Assembly (NCBI GenBank): GCA_029098085.1
Contig: JAQXNQ010000409.1
Span: 1 to 8,507, forward strand
DNA length: 8,507 nucleotides
Reading direction: 5' to 3'
Source: Oscillospiraceae bacterium
GTDB lineage: Bacteria > Bacillota > Clostridia > Oscillospirales > Ruminococcaceae
Shown here piece after piece: positions 6,132 through 8,507 of the stretch. Both the position numbers and the translations under genes were made by a program. The notes under the pieces are model-generated. The model was not told the DNA's origin, ran no database searches, and saw nothing but the letters and a program-made list of their open reading frames with translations. Numbering within the stretch: the stretch's first letter is position 1; each line of letters opens with the position of its first letter.

Positions 6132-6216
6132 AAAACGATGAACGGCGGTTTTCTATGGGAACCGAACAGATTCTCTGCGTTTCCAATCTGCACAAAACGG
6201 GGGGCTGTTTTTTGGT

Positions 6217-6245
6217 TTGACCACCGCCCGGGGTTGTGGTATGAT
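6217..6245 (+). promoter_or_regulatory. Sigma-A promoter of the 689-aa glycosidase-like gene
   Basis: TTGACC (6217-6222) and TATGAT (6240-6245) each match consensus at five of six positions, are 17 bases apart, and TGG precedes the -10 (extended -10). Transcription would start near 6252, excluding the in-frame ATG at 6138 as the translation start. Confidence 0.85.
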
Positions 6246-6356
6246 GTGTGCAGGTGCCCGGCTCGGATTCTGCGCCTTTACCTTTCGATGCAGGATCAGA
6301 TCAGCAGAGTGTGTTCGCGCCCGGTACAAAAGCGGATGAAAAGGAGCATGGTATCC

Positions 6357-8426
6357 ATGAACATTGCCATTGAAAATACGGCGTCTGGCGTGACCGCCCG
6401 ATATGCGGAGCGGGAGCTGACGGCCTTTATCAAAAAATACTCCGGTGCCTCCTTCGGCGGAGATGCCGATCTGACCTTCCGGCTGGAGCTGGATGAAGCA
6501 CTGGAAGCCCATTGCTACGCTTGGGAGAAGGAGCAGAACACCATCACCCTGCGGGGCGGCTCGGAGAGCAGCCTGCTCTGCTGCGTCTATGAGCTGCTGT
6601 CTGTCATGGGCATCGGTTTCACGGCGGAGGGAGATTTCCTGAAGGAAAAATTTGATCTTTCCGCCATTTCCGAAAGCCGGAGCTTTGCCCCCTACTGCCG
6701 TTACCGCGGCATCCGGCAGCACATCAACTTCCCCATGGACATTTCCGCCTATTCCCTGAAGGAGGCCAAAGAATACATCCGCCATCTGGCCCGGATGCAG
6801 ATGAACGCCATCACCTTCCACAGCTACAACGGCCAGTGGCATCCTTTTGTCAAGGACGGAGAGCGGGTAAGAGCCGGCCATTTCTTCTACGGTCAGCGGC
6901 ATTTTGTACCGGCCGATCCGGAGATCGCAGTGGCGGTGCAGAACCGCCGGGCCTTCTGCATTCCCGAGGCGGAGGCTATTCTGGAGGATCCGGACAAAAG
7001 GGAACGGTTTGCCGTTTATTGGCTGAACGAAGTCATGAGCACCGCCAGGGAAGCGGGCATGAAGGTCACCCTGTCCATCGAGTGTCAGGAGCTGACCCCG
7101 CTGGAAGCCGAAAAGGAGATGGTGCGGGAAGCCCTGCGGCTGTATCCCCAGATCGACGTCATCGAGCTGATCACCCCCGAGGGCGGCGGCGATGACAGCA
7201 AACGGATCACCGGCGAGGAGGCGCTGGAGCTGAGCGGGCGGCTGTTCGGCAAAGAGGTGACCGATGGCGCTTATGCGGCCCTCTGCCAAAAGGGGATTCC
7301 TTACGGCGGAACCCCCACCTATGCTCTGGACGGCACCCTGCGCAGCGTCGGACAGATCTGGCGGATGTGGCGGGATCAGGCGGAATGGATGGCTCCCGGC
7401 AAGGAACTGCAGGTGGGGCTGTATGTGACCTGCAAGGAGACCCTTCGGGTTGCAAAGGAAATCATGAGCCGCATCTTCCCTTCGGAGCTGCGCTGGTCCT
7501 TCCTGCCGGCCCACGGCGCCCTGGCCGTGGCCGATGCGATCCGGCACATGGATTTCCAGCCCAATGAGCTGCAGAAAACCATGCTGTATTCCTGGGTGGA
7601 ATTTGATGGGAATATGTATATTCAGCAGAACAGCTGCGGCGGCATCTACAGTTTGCTGGAGCTTTGCCGGGAGATCAGTCCTGCTGATTCCATCCACGGC
7701 ATCTGCCTGAACCACTGGCGGACGGCAGAGAACAGCCTGACCATTTCCTACGCGGCGCAGGCCTGTTGTGCAATAATCCATCCGATGGACTTTTACCGTC
7801 AGTATGCCTGCGAACATGGTATCGGCGCACCCGAAACCTTTGCCGAACTGATGGAAACTCTGGAAAAGCTGGACATCTATAACCGGGATCATCTGTTCAA
7901 TGTGGGCTTCTGCTATCTGGGCTGCTGGCTGAATCCCAAGGGTCTGGGCTGGATTCGGAGCTGGAAGGAGGAATCCCTTGCCCACAGCCAAAAGACCTAT
8001 GAACAGCTGCTGGAGCAGCTTCGGAGCTGTCTGGCGGAAACGGACAGCCCCGAAGGTCTGGGCAGGCTGCGGCTGTGGGAGAACCGCTGCGGCTGCAGCG
8101 CAGTGCATCTGCAGGCTATTTCGGAGCTGAAGAAGATCGCCGCCTTTGCGGATGACGCCCACCCTGAAAACCTGACCGATGCTCAGAAGCAGCTGGTGCG
8201 GGAGCACTGCGCCCGGGCGCTGGCATATTGCAGCCGGTATGAAAAGCTGCACATCCGGCAGATGCCCGACCGGGGCTGCGAGGGCACCGTCGTCAGCTAC
8301 TGCGCCACCATTCCGGTCTATATCGACCATGCGCTGCAGTACTTTGCCGGGGGAGAGACGGTCTGCACCCATCAACCTGCATCTCTGGATGCGCCTCCCC
8401 CTCCCGACACCGCTTTTTTCAACTGA
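6357..8426 (+). CDS. Putative glycoside hydrolase with GH20/GH67-like N-domain
   Basis: A 689-aa protein, probably cytoplasmic, as it has no signal peptide. Residues 1-105 (MNIAIENTASGVTARYAERE, then NTITLRGGSESSLLCCVYEL, then LSVMGIGF) match the alpha/beta domain that precedes the barrel in GH20, GH67 and related glycosidases. A probable TIM barrel follows from about residue 115 (YRGIRQHINFPMD), with acidic candidates in SIECQELTP (Glu242), ELITPEGGGDD (Glu275) and SWVEFDG (Glu415). About 450-689 is mostly helical and unassigned. I do not recognise a numbered family, and the catalytic residues are guesses. Start: four in-frame ATGs follow the promoter (6288, 6336, 6348, 6357). AAAAGGAG (6339-6346) is ten bases before 6357 and only one before 6348, and the protein domain begins at 6357. 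The next gene starts 21 nt after the stop, so the two form an operon. The divergent amidohydrolase gene may share its control. Confidence 0.82.
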   Translation: MNIAIENTASGVTARYAERELTAFIKKYSGASFGGDADLTFRLELDEALEAHCYAWEKEQNTITLRGGSESSLLCCVYELLSVMGIGFTAEGDFLKEKFDLSAISESRSFAPYCRYRGIRQHINFPMDISAYSLKEAKEYIRHLARMQMNAITFHSYNGQWHPFVKDGERVRAGHFFYGQRHFVPADPEIAVAVQNRRAFCIPEAEAILEDPDKRERFAVYWLNEVMSTAREAGMKVTLSIECQELTPLEAEKEMVREALRLYPQIDVIELITPEGGGDDSKRITGEEALELSGRLFGKEVTDGAYAALCQKGIPYGGTPTYALDGTLRSVGQIWRMWRDQAEWMAPGKELQVGLYVTCKETLRVAKEIMSRIFPSELRWSFLPAHGALAVADAIRHMDFQPNELQKTMLYSWVEFDGNMYIQQNSCGGIYSLLELCREISPADSIHGICLNHWRTAENSLTISYAAQACCAIIHPMDFYRQYACEHGIGAPETFAELMETLEKLDIYNRDHLFNVGFCYLGCWLNPKGLGWIRSWKEESLAHSQKTYEQLLEQLRSCLAETDSPEGLGRLRLWENRCGCSAVHLQAISELKKIAAFADDAHPENLTDAQKQLVREHCARALAYCSRYEKLHIRQMPDRGCEGTVVSYCATIPVYIDHALQYFAGGETVCTHQPASLDAPPPPDTAFFN

Positions 8427-8447
8427 CAGAGCAAGGAGACAGACGTC

Positions 8448-8507
8448 ATGAAGGAATACTGCAATCCGCTGGATCTTCCCTATAAATTCCAGCATTACAG
8501 CGGCTTC
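8448..8507 (+). CDS. N-terminus of a probable GH43-type glycosidase (partial)
   Basis: Only 20 codons are present before the window ends. The ATG at 8448 has AAGGAG (8433-8438) nine bases upstream and lies 21 nt after the preceding stop, so it is the second gene of the same transcript. The opening CNPLDLPYKFQHY resembles the start of Firmicutes proteins annotated as family 43 beta-propeller glycosidases, which begin with a CNPLNL-Y-like stretch before the catalytic Asp. This rests on memory of a short motif, so the family call is tentative while the gene itself is well supported. Confidence 0.6.
   Translation, partial: MKEYCNPLDLPYKFQHYSGF

Larger units (their letters stand above)
6033..6356. 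other. Divergent intergenic region, 324 bp
   Basis: This stretch holds no convincing gene. It contains the minus-strand amidohydrolase promoter (6057-6086), a 16-bp imperfect palindrome (6116-6131), a CGGTT...AACCG inverted repeat (6146-6164), the plus-strand promoter (6217-6245) and a leader of about 105 nt (6252-6356). The reading frame of the downstream gene stays open back to 6138, but its upstream ATGs lie before the promoter or lack a ribosome binding site. I saw no recognisable riboswitch or attenuator in the leader. Confidence 0.7.

Noticed and set aside
6191..6216. Terminator-like AAAAC...GTTTTTT structure ahead of the plus-strand promoter
   Set aside because: The stem is about five pairs and mostly A-T, there is no gene upstream on that strand to terminate, and the T-run is part of the sequence just before the -35 box.
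6138..6356. Upstream extension of the 689-aa protein by 73 codons, including an apparent aromatic N-terminus
   Set aside because: The first ATG precedes the promoter, the extension has no domain character, and AAAAGGAG stands before the ATG at 6357.
6153..8495. A 780-codon open frame on the minus strand covering the whole 689-aa gene
   Set aside because: It mirrors a real gene in GC-rich DNA, has no family motifs or ribosome binding site, and would run across a plus-strand promoter. Long antisense frames are expected with this codon use.

Overview
The window looks like chromosome of a GC-rich member of the Clostridia (Firmicutes), probably a gut-type Oscillospiraceae/Ruminococcaceae or Lachnospiraceae relative. 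This is inferred from strong AGGAGG-type ribosome binding sites, near-consensus sigma-A promoters, a short YtrA-type GntR regulator, GNAT families that are common in Clostridia, and cytoplasmic glycosidase-like proteins. Genus cannot be fixed from the sequence alone. No rRNA, tRNA, CRISPR array, insertion sequence or phage gene was seen.

Layout. (1) 1-534, minus strand: the start of a membrane protein gene, preceded with a one-base overlap by a GntR/YtrA-type repressor gene. Their promoter (TTGACA-17-TATAAT, 580-608) is flanked and overlapped by two related 18-bp GTATTA...TAC operator-like sites. (2) 780-2678, plus strand: a 632-aa putative TIM-barrel glycosidase recalling the GH101/GH129 type. 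It has its own extended -10 promoter and ends at a 19-bp-stem hairpin that serves both converging transcripts. (3) 2740-6032, minus strand: four codirectional genes, namely an amidohydrolase-2 family protein, a small GNAT acetyltransferase, a Sel1-repeat plus HELGH putative metallopeptidase, and a two-part GNAT acetyltransferase. A consensus promoter (TTGACA-18-TATAAT) lies in front of the amidohydrolase. The last two genes are tightly coupled (11 nt apart); the gaps of 80 and 121 nt between the others leave operon membership open. (4) 6033-6356: a divergent regulatory region with one strong promoter on each strand and a 16-bp imperfect palindrome. (5) 6357-8507, plus strand: a 689-aa protein with a GH20/GH67-like N-domain and a probable TIM barrel, then the first 20 codons of a gene whose N-terminus resembles GH43-type glycosidases, 21 nt downstream.

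How the genes may work together. Two large glycosidase-like proteins, the start of a third and a metal-dependent amidohydrolase, all without signal peptides, suggest intracellular breakdown of an imported oligosaccharide or glycoconjugate. No transporter or sugar-responsive regulator is visible in the window. The GntR/membrane protein pair is more likely the head of an ABC-transporter operon of the ytr type, and may only be a neighbour of the glycosidase gene.

The best candidates for undescribed biology are the Sel1-HELGH protein and the two divergent glycosidase-like proteins. Substrate assignments are inference only.
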